Positions 38,641-48,325 of a DNA stretch of 64,000 bases are shown in pieces. The notes under the pieces were generated by a model. The model did no database searches. It saw only the letters and a program-made list of their open reading frames with translations, and was not told the DNA's origin. Each line of letters starts with the position of its first letter. Positions within the stretch are counted from its first letter, which is position 1. Source of the DNA: Gammaproteobacteria bacterium (lineage in GTDB: Bacteria > Pseudomonadota > Gammaproteobacteria > Pseudomonadales > JAUIET01); contig JAUIHW010000005.1 in assembly GCA_030431775.1 (NCBI GenBank), positions 121,952 through 185,951 on the forward strand, in the 5' to 3' direction. The position numbers were made by a program, and so were the translations under genes.

Positions 38641-39453
38641 ATGAAAAACCTATTCTCTATTCAAGGCAAAGTGGCCTTTGTCAGCGGCGGCTCGCGCGGA
38701 ATTGGCGAAATGATTGCTGCCGGGTTCCTGGCCAACGGCGCCACGGTTTACATCAGTTCGCGCAAAGCGGATTCATGCAACGCAACAGCGGAGCGGCTGC
38801 AGGGCGAATACGGCGGCCGGTGTATGTCGATTCCCGGCGATCTGTCCTCGCTGGATGGCATCCAGTCCATGGTTGAGCGGTATTCTGAACAGCAAGACCA
38901 TTTGGATATTCTGGTCAATAATGCGGGCGTGTCCTGGGGAGCCCCATTAGAGGAGTTTCCCGAGGTGGGCTGGGACAAGGTCATGGATACCAATGTTAAA
39001 GGTGTGTTCTTCCTGACCCAAAAGATGCTGCCTTTACTGGAGAAGAATGCGACGGCCGAAGACCCATCCCGGGTGATCAATATCGGCTCGGTGGACGGCC
39101 TGCAGGCGCCGGCCTTCGAGACATTCTCCTACGGCCCGTCCAAAGCCGCTTTGCACCACCTGACCCGCAACCTGGCGGCTCACCTTACGCAACGGCATAT
39201 TATCTGCAATGCCATTGCCCCCGGCCCGTTTCCAACCTGGATGCTGAGCGCCGGTGTGGGCGGCGGTGGTGACACCGACATCGACTGGAGTGGGCTCGGC
39301 AAACATAACCCGCGTGGTCGTGTGGGCACGCCCGAGGACATCGCCGGGCTGGCCATCTTCCTGAGTTCACGCGCGGGCGCCTACACAGTTGGCGAAACCA
39401 TCACCTGTGACGGCGGTTTGGTCGCCTGCACGCGATCTTTCGAAACCAGCTGA
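38641..39453 (+). CDS. Short-chain dehydrogenase/reductase
   Basis: SGGSRGIG, NNAG, YGPSKAA motifs; start set at internal ATG. Confidence 0.92.
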   Translation: MKNLFSIQGKVAFVSGGSRGIGEMIAAGFLANGATVYISSRKADSCNATAERLQGEYGGRCMSIPGDLSSLDGIQSMVERYSEQQDHLDILVNNAGVSWGAPLEEFPEVGWDKVMDTNVKGVFFLTQKMLPLLEKNATAEDPSRVINIGSVDGLQAPAFETFSYGPSKAALHHLTRNLAAHLTQRHIICNAIAPGPFPTWMLSAGVGGGGDTDIDWSGLGKHNPRGRVGTPEDIAGLAIFLSSRAGAYTVGETITCDGGLVACTRSFETS

Positions 39454-39505
39454 GCAGGCAATGATCCGGCGACGTTCAGCGCACTGAAATGGGGCTGCAC
39501 TCGGC

Positions 39506-40969
39506 ATGACTCTTGAAACCATGATACTGCTGGGCCTGCTCGCTTATCTGGCCAGCATGATGCTGATCGGCTTATACGCCGGTAAAGGAACGCACTCGGC
39601 AACGGATTTTATTCTAGCGGGGCGTTCCCTGCCCCTGTGGCTGTGCTCCACGTCTATCTTCGCCACCTGGTTTGGCAGCGGCATCATGATGGGTGCGGCC
39701 ACCTCTGGTTACGACCGGGATTTCCTGGCAATGATTGCCGAGCCCTTTGGTTCCGCGCTTGCGCTGCTTCTGTGTGGGCTATTCTTCGCCCGCATCATTC
39801 GCCGTACACGGCGCATGACCTGGATTGAGTTCTTTGAAATGCGCTATGGAAAAATCGCCGGTTTCTTCGGTGCTATGGCCGATATCGGCTCTGGGGTAAT
39901 CTGGGTTGGCGGCGTATTGTTCACCTTCGGCGTACTGGCAGAAACCTTTACCGGACTGCCCATGGCGGTGGGAATACTGGGCGGCCTGCTGGTGATCGTG
40001 TCCTATACCATGATCGGCGGCATGCTGGCAGTGGCCCTGACCGATTTCGTGCAAACCATTATGTTAGTGCTTGGCATGCTCATTCTGCTGGTAGTGGTAT
40101 TGAACGACGTAGGCGGCTGGGCTGCAATCGAACAACAATTACCCGCTGATACCATACGCTTCTTCCCGGTTGAGCACACTTACCAGAACTGGATCGAGTA
40201 CATTCATGTGTGGATGACCCTGGGCGTGGCGGCTATTGCCGCCAATTCAATTATTCTGCGTGCCTTGGCTGCGCGTACCGAGCAAGTTGCCCAGAACTCT
40301 TTTCTTGTAGCCAGCATCGCGTACACGGTGATTGGCTGTGTGCCCATAGCCCTGGGTCTGATTGCCAGCGTAACCATGCCGGACATCGCGGACCCCAATG
40401 CCGTACTCACTGATTTGGCGCGCGAGCACCTGCACCCCGTCATGGTGGTACTGTTTGTCGGCGCCATTTTGTCGGCAATTATGAGCACCTGCGACAGCGT
40501 ACTTCTCAGCGCTGGCTCGGTGATCAGTACTAATCTGTTACCACTGATCTCCAAGAACCCGGATGATGCCCTGCGGCTTAAGGTTGCCAGGTTTAGCATC
40601 CCTTTCACAGCGGCCGCTGCAACTTATATTGCTTTTGGCGCAGAAAGGGTGGTGGAAGTACTGGTGCAGTCCGCCGCCCCGCTCCTGGCCATGACCATCG
40701 TGCCGTTTATCCTTTGCTTCTGGTGGAAAAAAGCGAACCGCAGCGGCGCGCTGGCAGGTATTGTGGGCGGCTTGATTGGCTGGGGCTCCGCAGCCATGCT
40801 TGGCACTGTCACCCCGCCCGACCTGGTGGGTTTCGCGGTTTCTCTGGTGGCCATGATTGTGGTTTGCCTGCTCACACAACACATGGATCCACCACAACCC
40901 CTAACCGACATAGATGGGCAAGTCGTTGCGCTTGAAAGACGGTTTGCCGCTCGGGACACTCTCCCTTAG
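39506..40969 (+). CDS. Sodium:solute symporter (SSS) family transporter
   Basis: DFILAGRSLPLWLCSTSIFATWFGSGIMMGAA; ILSAIMSTCDSVLLSAGSVISTNL. Confidence 0.92.
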   Translation: MTLETMILLGLLAYLASMMLIGLYAGKGTHSATDFILAGRSLPLWLCSTSIFATWFGSGIMMGAATSGYDRDFLAMIAEPFGSALALLLCGLFFARIIRRTRRMTWIEFFEMRYGKIAGFFGAMADIGSGVIWVGGVLFTFGVLAETFTGLPMAVGILGGLLVIVSYTMIGGMLAVALTDFVQTIMLVLGMLILLVVVLNDVGGWAAIEQQLPADTIRFFPVEHTYQNWIEYIHVWMTLGVAAIAANSIILRALAARTEQVAQNSFLVASIAYTVIGCVPIALGLIASVTMPDIADPNAVLTDLAREHLHPVMVVLFVGAILSAIMSTCDSVLLSAGSVISTNLLPLISKNPDDALRLKVARFSIPFTAAAATYIAFGAERVVEVLVQSAAPLLAMTIVPFILCFWWKKANRSGALAGIVGGLIGWGSAAMLGTVTPPDLVGFAVSLVAMIVVCLLTQHMDPPQPLTDIDGQVVALERRFAARDTLP

Positions 40970-41046
40970 CGGCCCACAATCTCTGTCTATTGTATTATTC
41001 GGCACACTTGGTTACGGTATGGCCACGATAAAAAACGTGTGCTCCC

Positions 41047-42276
41047 ATGAACTCTCCCGACAGCAGTATTTTTCGGGCAGCCCATATTGACCGATTGCGG
41101 TCTATTCGCTCAGCGGCCAAAGTCGAAGCGGTTGGCAATATGCTGAGCGTGATTCTTGCGACCGCCATGTTGTACCGGTTGGTGGACGCCCAATGGCTTG
41201 CGCTCTGGACCGTCGCTATTCTCGGGTCACTTGCCCACCGGGCTTACCTGTTGTTGACGCAAGACGTCCTCAGTACAAACGCGCTCTACCGATGGTATAC
41301 AGCCTATGGCTGGAACATTTTTGCCAATGCTTGCCTTTGGGGTGTGCTTCTTTTCACCGTTTCCCTCAAGCTCGACCGCTACCTGGTACCGTATTTCTTT
41401 ATGATCATGGGGCCGATCATTGCATCGCCCAGCCTGACCTACTTCACCGACTATCGTCTTTACCTTCGTTTTGCCTTGCCGGCTATGGTTCCAGCCGTAT
41501 TGTGCCTGATATTTCAGTTTGACCCACTCAGCTTTATTTTGGGTTTGCTGTTGCTCGGCTGGATTATTGTGACCCATGAAAACAGCAAGCGCGTCAGCGA
41601 AGAAACAGACCGTCTGACCGTATTGCGTGCGCGCAAACAAGTACTTGCAGAACAACCGCTCAGATCTCTAAGTACCGCGGAAGAACAACTGGCCGAACAG
41701 CAACTGCAGGAGCAACGCGGCCGTCTGATGATTGAGGCCGGCATTTCTGAAATTGGTGGTAACGTTTACAGCGTTCTCATGATCTGCATTGTGTATTGGC
41801 AACAACTCGGGCCAACGACACTGACCGCGTGGGCAGGCATATGTATTGTCCTGCTCTCGCACAGAATCTGGCTGATTCACCGTTTCAAAACCCGGAGAGA
41901 AAAACTGAGCGTTCAGCGCTGGAAACAATGGTATCGGGCCAGCACGACTGTTCTCGGCGTGTGCTGGGGCGGACTGTTTCTGTATGCATCTGCCACTTTA
42001 CCAATCACCCAGCTCTCTATACTTTTTATGATGGTCGGCGGGCTTATCGCCGCACCCGGATTCAGCTACTACACTGACCGGCTATTAATGGACTGCTTCA
42101 ACTTTCCGGCCGTTATTCCAACCGTCGTATACTTACTGTCAACTGGGCTCACAGTAAAAGCGCTGCTGGGTGTTCTATCGGCCGCCTGGCTGATCCTGAT
42201 CATCAATAACGCGGCAAAGCTGAACGCCCAGCGCGATGAGTTGGCGGGGCTGAATAAGCAGTTGTTGCGCTCGTAA
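41047..42276 (+). CDS. Polytopic membrane protein with internally duplicated sensor-like TM domain, no output domain
   Basis: Two internal repeats: VEAVGNMLSVILATAML...IIASPSLTYFTDYRLYLRFALPAMVP and SEIGGNVYSVLMICIVY...LIAAPGFSYYTDRLLMDCFNFPAVIP. Confidence 0.7.
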   Translation: MNSPDSSIFRAAHIDRLRSIRSAAKVEAVGNMLSVILATAMLYRLVDAQWLALWTVAILGSLAHRAYLLLTQDVLSTNALYRWYTAYGWNIFANACLWGVLLFTVSLKLDRYLVPYFFMIMGPIIASPSLTYFTDYRLYLRFALPAMVPAVLCLIFQFDPLSFILGLLLLGWIIVTHENSKRVSEETDRLTVLRARKQVLAEQPLRSLSTAEEQLAEQQLQEQRGRLMIEAGISEIGGNVYSVLMICIVYWQQLGPTTLTAWAGICIVLLSHRIWLIHRFKTRREKLSVQRWKQWYRASTTVLGVCWGGLFLYASATLPITQLSILFMMVGGLIAAPGFSYYTDRLLMDCFNFPAVIPTVVYLLSTGLTVKALLGVLSAAWLILIINNAAKLNAQRDELAGLNKQLLRS

Positions 42277-42379
42277 ACCAAACAACACTCACGGAACCGA
42301 TCTGTAAAAAGCTTACCTTGCGTCACTATTAACCAGTCGCTATTCTCACGTCATTCTCGCAGCGCTATAGATAATTACG

Positions 42380-43648
42380 ATGCTCGAGCCGGCTCTCATT
42401 TCCAAGCAAGCGGTGTTACAGGCCCGGGTTCGCGAGGTGGTGTCTGCCGCCGGGGTCGAAGTTGCCGGCCATGGTTTATCAGCCGCGATTGCGGTGGCCA
42501 TGCTGTCCCGGCAACTGGATAGCGTGGTATTGGCACTGTGGCTGATCGGAATGGCCGGTATTCTGCTCTATCGTGTGCATCTGACCTGGGCGCAGCCCGC
42601 TACTCATCCAGCGGATGCCCGGCGGTGGTGGCAAGCCTACAGCATGAACATTGCATTGTCCGGCGGTGGCTGGGGCATACTGCTGATGCTTGCCGCTCAC
42701 CTGCTGCCTGCCGCAGTGGTGCCCTTCGCCATCATGTTGGCGGCCTTTATAGTCGCGTCACCAAGCTTGACTTATTACAACAATCATCCCCTGTTTTTGC
42801 GCTTCGCCCTGCCAGCACTTCTGCCTTGCTGCCTGGTCTTGTTACTGAGCCTGGAACTCGCCTCAGTGATCACAGCGGTGCTTACGCTGGCCTGGGTAGC
42901 TGTGAACCATATCAACATCCGCAAGTTCAGCGAGCAAGCGGACCGGTTGGCGGTATTGGTTTTACAAAAGGAGGCGCTCGACCCCGATGCTGCTTCTCGA
43001 CCGCTCGCCCATACATTCCCAAGGCCCGAGGCGGCATACTCCAGCGACCTTGAGGCCGACCCGATCAGCCGGGAAATTCAGGCACAGCGTACTCGCATGA
43101 TGTTGTCGGTTGGCGTCGTGGATGTGGTTGGCAATCTGCTGTGCATCGCTATGGTCGTGGTGCTGTATTGGGGCTCTCTTGGGCCAGCTCTGTTACTGCT
43201 ATGGAGCGGCGTCACAGCATCAGGACTTCTATTGCGAGCTTGTTACTTACGCAATTGCGCACGTATTTCCATAAGGCGCTGTTACTCCCTGTTTGAGTGG
43301 AGTTCGCTGTTCAACGGGGTTTGCTGGGGCACCATTCTGGTACTGGCCGCACAGCAGTTACCGGTCGACCAGTTATCCTACCTGCTGTTCACTATTAGTG
43401 GCTTGCTGGTCACACCGAGTTTCAGCTACTACTCCTTCAATAGAATCTTCACGTGTTTCGCTTTACCCACGATTGTGCCCTTCGCCGCATTTCTGGTTGT
43501 ACAATTTCAATTATTGGAAATCGCTATTGCCGCTCTGGTGTTAAGCTGGCTGGCCGTCATGAGCAATAATCTCGCCAAGCTTAGCGCAAACGGCTGGTGG
43601 CTGGCGCAGCTGGACAAAGAACTGCTCAGTCTCAGCCACCGGGCCTGA
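42380..43648 (+). CDS. Paralogue of preceding membrane protein, same internal duplication
   Basis: VEVAGHGLSAAIAVAML...FIVASPSLTYYNNHPLFLRFALPALLP and VDVVGNLLCIAMVVVLY...LLVTPSFSYYSFNRIFTCFALPTIVP. Confidence 0.7.
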   Translation: MLEPALISKQAVLQARVREVVSAAGVEVAGHGLSAAIAVAMLSRQLDSVVLALWLIGMAGILLYRVHLTWAQPATHPADARRWWQAYSMNIALSGGGWGILLMLAAHLLPAAVVPFAIMLAAFIVASPSLTYYNNHPLFLRFALPALLPCCLVLLLSLELASVITAVLTLAWVAVNHINIRKFSEQADRLAVLVLQKEALDPDAASRPLAHTFPRPEAAYSSDLEADPISREIQAQRTRMMLSVGVVDVVGNLLCIAMVVVLYWGSLGPALLLLWSGVTASGLLLRACYLRNCARISIRRCYSLFEWSSLFNGVCWGTILVLAAQQLPVDQLSYLLFTISGLLVTPSFSYYSFNRIFTCFALPTIVPFAAFLVVQFQLLEIAIAALVLSWLAVMSNNLAKLSANGWWLAQLDKELLSLSHRA

Positions 43649-43690
43649 ATGCCGTTATAATGGCGTGCTGATTCGCCTCAGGTCTACAGA

Positions 43691-45361
43691 TTGAAAACGA
43701 CATTTCTCGGCAAAACCGTGTCCGGACCCTTTACCATTCCTTCCGGAATTGTGACGTGCTCAGCATCCATTATTGCCGCGTTTATACGCTGCGTACCCCA
43801 AGTGGGTGTGTTGACCACCAAGAGTATTGGTCTGAACCCTCGGGAAGGCTATCGCGAGCCCGTTCTCAGCCAGTATGCACCCGGCTGTTTCGTTAACGCA
43901 GTCGGCCTGACCAATGCGGGCGCGGAAGCCTCAGCCGCGGCACTGGCCGCACTGGACATACCAAGCGACCGCTTCTTACTGACCTCAATTTTTGGCGGTG
44001 ATGCTGAAGAGTTTGTTGCAGTGGCTCGGCTGCTGGCACCGGTCAGCGACGGGCTGGAACTGAATCTCTCCTGCCCGCACGCGAAGGGCTATGGCATGGC
44101 GATCGGCCAGGACCCGGCGCTGGTGGCCGAGATTGTCAGCGCTGTAGTGGCCGCGGTGGATGTGCCCGTAGTAGCCAAACTAACCCCAAACACAGACGAT
44201 ATTGGTGCCATCGCCAAGGCTGCCGTTGACGCCGGTGCGGCCGCGCTGTGCGCCATCAATACCGTCGGGCCGGGGTATTTTTCGGCGCATGGCGCTCCGG
44301 TGCTGAGCAATGAAGTGGGTGGCATTTCCGGGAAGGGCGTGCTGCCCATTGGGCTTAAGTGCGTGCGCGAGATCCGCGCGGTCACCGATTGCCCGATTAT
44401 TGCCTGTGGCGGCATCAGCAGTGCCGACGATGTGCAGGCCTACCGTGACGCTGGTGGCAGTGTGTTCGGTATCGGCTCCAGCCTGGTGGGCATGACAACC
44501 GCTGAAATTGCCGACTATTTTACAGCGCTGTCGGCCGAGCTTGAGCCGGGCACCCCTGATTCGAGCCCGACGACGCGTACCGAAAGCCTGGTTCACTACG
44601 ACGTGGACATGAGTTTTCAACCAGTGACCCTGCGTAGCAATGAGCGGGTGAGCGAAGACATTGCCATTCTTCGCTTTGATCGCGCCCTGAACATCCAGGC
44701 CGGGGAGTTCATCTTCCTTTGGATTCCCGGCCTCGGTGAAAAACCGTTTTCGGCCTTAACCGATGATCCGTTCTCGCTGGTCGTCATTAACCTCGGGCAG
44801 TTTACCGCCGCACTGATGGACCTCCCTCCTAACACTCAGGCCTATGTGCGCGGGCCGCACGGTGTTGCCGTGCAGCCACCTCCGGGCTCACGGGTGATGG
44901 CGGTCAGCGGCGGCACCGGTCTGGCCGCAGTCTATCAGGTTGCGCGAGATCATGTTCGGCAAAGCAAGCTGCAAGGCACTAACGGCTGCGCCGAGTTTTT
45001 TATTGGCGCGCGCACCGCCGACCGCCTGTATTTTGAAGCCGAATGTGACGAGTTTGCTGCGGTGCACATTGCCACCGACGATGGCAGCAAAGGCTACCAT
45101 GGCCTGGTCACCGAGCTGTTGGACGAGCACCTCAGCCGTTTATCCGAGGCCGAACGGCAAAGCCTGGTATTCTATAATTGCGGGCCGGAACCGATGGTTC
45201 ACGCGGCTGCAGAAGTGCAACGCCGTTACTGTAACGAAGAACAAATATTTAACGCAATCGACTACTGCACAAAATGCGGGGTTGGCATCTGCGGGGCCTG
45301 TGGCACACCGGACGGCCGGCGCCTATGTGTTGATGGGCCGTTTTTGGGTTCACTCCGGTAA
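43691..45361 (+). CDS. Fusion of class 1B-like dihydroorotate dehydrogenase (PyrD) with PyrK-like FAD/[2Fe-2S] electron-transfer domain
   Basis: N-half: LELNLSCPHAKGYGMAIGQDP, PVVAKLTPNTDDIGAIAKAAVDAGA, CGGISSADDVQAYRDAGGSVFGIGS; C-half: VMAVSGGTGLAAVY and YCTKCGVGICGACGTPDGRRLCVDGPFL. Likely TTG start. Confidence 0.85.
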   Translation: MKTTFLGKTVSGPFTIPSGIVTCSASIIAAFIRCVPQVGVLTTKSIGLNPREGYREPVLSQYAPGCFVNAVGLTNAGAEASAAALAALDIPSDRFLLTSIFGGDAEEFVAVARLLAPVSDGLELNLSCPHAKGYGMAIGQDPALVAEIVSAVVAAVDVPVVAKLTPNTDDIGAIAKAAVDAGAAALCAINTVGPGYFSAHGAPVLSNEVGGISGKGVLPIGLKCVREIRAVTDCPIIACGGISSADDVQAYRDAGGSVFGIGSSLVGMTTAEIADYFTALSAELEPGTPDSSPTTRTESLVHYDVDMSFQPVTLRSNERVSEDIAILRFDRALNIQAGEFIFLWIPGLGEKPFSALTDDPFSLVVINLGQFTAALMDLPPNTQAYVRGPHGVAVQPPPGSRVMAVSGGTGLAAVYQVARDHVRQSKLQGTNGCAEFFIGARTADRLYFEAECDEFAAVHIATDDGSKGYHGLVTELLDEHLSRLSEAERQSLVFYNCGPEPMVHAAAEVQRRYCNEEQIFNAIDYCTKCGVGICGACGTPDGRRLCVDGPFLGSLR

Positions 45362-46000
45362 GCTGCAAATAAAGGCACTGACGGCGGTAATCTCCAATCC
45401 GCTCAGCTCCCGTACGGCCGCAGCCATCCCCTGAGCGGTTGGTGTACCTCCACGCAGCCCCTCCTGATAATTCACCAATTGTTCGGCAATGTATTGCGGG
45501 TGCAAAATATCTAACCTGGGAGAATCCAGCGCCGTATTCCCTTCGGCCTGGCTACCATGGCAGGCAATGCAGCTTTGGTAAACCGCCTTGCCAACCGCCT
45601 GCTGTTCACTGTCTGGCGCGCAATAGTCCTTTGACACCTTGCTCGGCGCAAGCCCGCTGAACCGGGCCGCCAACTGAACAATTTCTTCATCGCTCAGTGC
45701 CGCGGCCATCAAAGCCATCTGCTGGCCATAAGCATCCTCAACGCTGGCGCCACGCTTGCCGTCCCGATAATCGCGCAACTGACGAATAAGGTATGCAGCA
45801 TTCTGCCCGGCAAGCGCCGGAATATGCAGGGGATAGCGGCCTTCGGCCTGCTCGCCATGACATGTCGAACAGGTAAAAACAATCTGATCGATTCCGCCTT
45901 CAGCGGCAGCAAACGCTTGGCAGGCAAGCAGCGACAGCAGCATACCAATGCTAAAAATGGCAGCGCGCTGCGTCCTCAGCAAGCCGCTAGTCATCATCAA
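45350..46000 (-). CDS. Dihaem c-type cytochrome (c4-like)
   Basis: Signal peptide; CSTCHGEQAEGRYPLHIPALAGQNAAYLIRQL and CIACHGSQAEGNTALDSPRLDILHPQYIAEQL. Confidence 0.88.
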   Translation of the reverse strand: MMMTSGLLRTQRAAIFSIGMLLSLLACQAFAAAEGGIDQIVFTCSTCHGEQAEGRYPLHIPALAGQNAAYLIRQLRDYRDGKRGASVEDAYGQQMALMAAALSDEEIVQLAARFSGLAPSKVSKDYCAPDSEQQAVGKAVYQSCIACHGSQAEGNTALDSPRLDILHPQYIAEQLVNYQEGLRGGTPTAQGMAAAVRELSGLEITAVSAFICSLPE

Positions 46001-46913
46001 TGGTCGTCACAGCCGGCTTGGCCCGCTTATCCCACTGCAACTGGAACACATCCGGGCGTGAGTAATGTCCGGTACCGTCGAAAAACCACTTGATCACACC
46101 TATCATCCCCAGGTCGATCTCCGCACTCAGAATGGTCTCCTGGTCAAACACCGGCTCAACGAGAAAGTCCCCGCCGGGAGCAATAATCGCACTGCCGCCA
46201 TGAGTATTAAAATGGGCGCGGGAGGCATCGTCGATGGGCCAATCGGCTGGCAGCTCCTGCGCGCTCATGACTTCACGCGCAACTATCACAAAGCAACCGT
46301 TTTCATGCGCGAGGTGGCGGGTGGAGGCATCGATAATTCCGTCAATGAACGCATGGCCTGGCCAGGCGCTGGCATGCACCTGGCAGCCCAGGCTGCATAG
46401 AGCATACCGCGGTAGAGCCATCTGGTGCTCAAAGCAATTTAAGCCGCCTACGCGGCCGACAGCCGTGTCATACACTTGGATATCGGAACCGTCACCCATC
46501 CCCCATACCACTCGCTCAGCCTGGGTGGGCATGAGCTTGCGCTGGACTCCTAGCACCTCACCCTTATCACTCACATACAGCAGGCTACAGTACACGCTGC
46601 CACCAGAACGCTCGTTGAAGCCAAGCACGACCGAGCAGTTGTGGGTAGCCGCCGCTTTCAGTACCGGCGCAAGCGCAGGGTCATCTACCGAAATTGCCGA
46701 CCGCAGAAACTTTGCCAGCAAAAATTGATAGTCGGCACTGCTGGGTGCCAGACCGGAAAAATACGGGTAGCCTTGCAACCAGGCTTCTGGAAAAACCACC
46801 AGCTCGGCACCTTGCTTAGCGGCTTCGCCAATGGCCCTGGCCGCCTTTTCGGCACCTGCGCGGGCGTCAAAAACTTCCGGTTGCCATTGAACCGCAGCTA
46901 CGATGGATGCCAT
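45987..46913 (-). CDS. Nitrilase / carbon-nitrogen hydrolase
   Basis: Glu region LVVFPEAWLQGYPYF, Lys region RKLMPTQAERVVWGMGDGSDI, Cys region GGLNCFEHQMALPRYALCS. Confidence 0.88.
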   Translation of the reverse strand: MASIVAAVQWQPEVFDARAGAEKAARAIGEAAKQGAELVVFPEAWLQGYPYFSGLAPSSADYQFLLAKFLRSAISVDDPALAPVLKAAATHNCSVVLGFNERSGGSVYCSLLYVSDKGEVLGVQRKLMPTQAERVVWGMGDGSDIQVYDTAVGRVGGLNCFEHQMALPRYALCSLGCQVHASAWPGHAFIDGIIDASTRHLAHENGCFVIVAREVMSAQELPADWPIDDASRAHFNTHGGSAIIAPGGDFLVEPVFDQETILSAEIDLGMIGVIKWFFDGTGHYSRPDVFQLQWDKRAKPAVTTIDDD

Positions 46914-48250
46914 TACACTACCCCTCCTGTATTTATTCCGCGCGCTTCGAGTTCCTTACGAATTTCTGCATGCCTTTGTTCGTCAATCGGATAATTGTAA
47001 AGAAGAAAAACAGCCGGTAACGCCACCAGACCCGGAAGAATCACCGACACAAATTTTATCCCTGCAAAACTGGAATTCGCGTCAATAGCCTGGGGGTCAA
47101 ATCCGAGAACCGCGGCCAGTGGCAGGGCAAAACCCACGGCAACGGCGGCCGACACTTTCTGAATAAAGAAATACAGAGACATATATAGAGCTGTGTCATC
47201 ACCTGCACCCTCTAGAATTCCGTGCTCGATACTGTCAGCCACCAGAGCCGGCGGAATCACCCAAATAGCACTGGTAACCGCCCCTTTCAAGGCGTACACA
47301 ATAACCACCTGGGTGATATTACCCGGCTCAACCAATAGCAGCATCGGTAATACCAGGAAAAACGCCATACCCACGAACACAAGCGCTCGGTGCTTACCGA
47401 TGCGAGCGCTGATTCGTACCACAAACGGTAGCATGGCCAGACCTACCGCATATTGCACTACCATCAACCACAGAAAGTTCGCGGGTGAAAACTGAAGTAC
47501 GTCTTTCATCAGAAAGAGCGACGTAGAATTGTAAATGTGCCCGCCAACCCAAATGAACAGGCTGGCCAACATCAGGCACTGAAAGGGTTTGTTAACTCTC
47601 AGTGTGCCCAGCGCTTTCCATAACGAGAAGCGCTGAGTCTCAAGTACCATACCCTGAGGTGCTAACCAAAGCGAGGGCAGAATGGTCAACGGCAACAAAA
47701 CCAGCACGGTATAGGTAAACACCCGGACGATGTCCTGAACTCCGGGCTCAGTACCGCGTAAAAACACCAACGGAATAGCGGCAACCATGATCACGCCAAT
47801 CATCGTACCGGCTTCACGGTAGCTGTTGATCCGCGTGCGTTGTTGGTAGTCGCGAGACAGCTCAGCTCCCCAGGACAAATAGGGAATTTGCACGACGGTA
47901 ATCGCCATGTAAAACAATACGGCGATGACCGCCAGATAACTGGTGGTGATGCCCTCTGGCGGTTGAAAGAAAAAGTAGACGGCGACCATCAATAACGGCA
48001 GACCGACGGCGATCCATGGCTTGCGACGGCCAAAGCGGCTGCGGGTCTGGTCAGACAAATTACCAACCACCGGGTCGATGACTGCATCCCATAATCTGGC
48101 GATGGAAAAAATGAAACCTACCGTAGCCAGCTCTATGCCGATTTCCGATGCATAGAACGGTGCCAGATACACAATCAACATCATCATCAGCATTGATGTT
48201 GGTGCTGAAGGTAAGGAATAGGCGATTAAGTCGAAGCGGCTAGGGTTCAT
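46913..48250 (-). CDS. MFS transporter (GPH cation symporter-like)
   Basis: Polytopic; ARLWDAVIDPVVGNLSDQTRSRFGRRKPWIAVG signature; start set at internal ATG (MNPSRFDL). Confidence 0.88.
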   Translation of the reverse strand: MNPSRFDLIAYSLPSAPTSMLMMMLIVYLAPFYASEIGIELATVGFIFSIARLWDAVIDPVVGNLSDQTRSRFGRRKPWIAVGLPLLMVAVYFFFQPPEGITTSYLAVIAVLFYMAITVVQIPYLSWGAELSRDYQQRTRINSYREAGTMIGVIMVAAIPLVFLRGTEPGVQDIVRVFTYTVLVLLPLTILPSLWLAPQGMVLETQRFSLWKALGTLRVNKPFQCLMLASLFIWVGGHIYNSTSLFLMKDVLQFSPANFLWLMVVQYAVGLAMLPFVVRISARIGKHRALVFVGMAFFLVLPMLLLVEPGNITQVVIVYALKGAVTSAIWVIPPALVADSIEHGILEGAGDDTALYMSLYFFIQKVSAAVAVGFALPLAAVLGFDPQAIDANSSFAGIKFVSVILPGLVALPAVFLLYNYPIDEQRHAEIRKELEARGINTGGVV

Positions 48251-48271
48251 ATACCAGGGCCTGTTCACACA

Positions 48272-48294
48272 AACGGCCAGCAATGCTGGCCGTT
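48272..48294. terminator. Hairpin between TBDR and MFS genes
   Basis: AACGGCCAGCA-A-TGCTGGCCGTT, 11-bp perfect inverted repeat. Confidence 0.4.
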
Positions 48295-48325
48295 GTACTG
48301 GGGAAGTTTACGGCACCCGGCGCAC

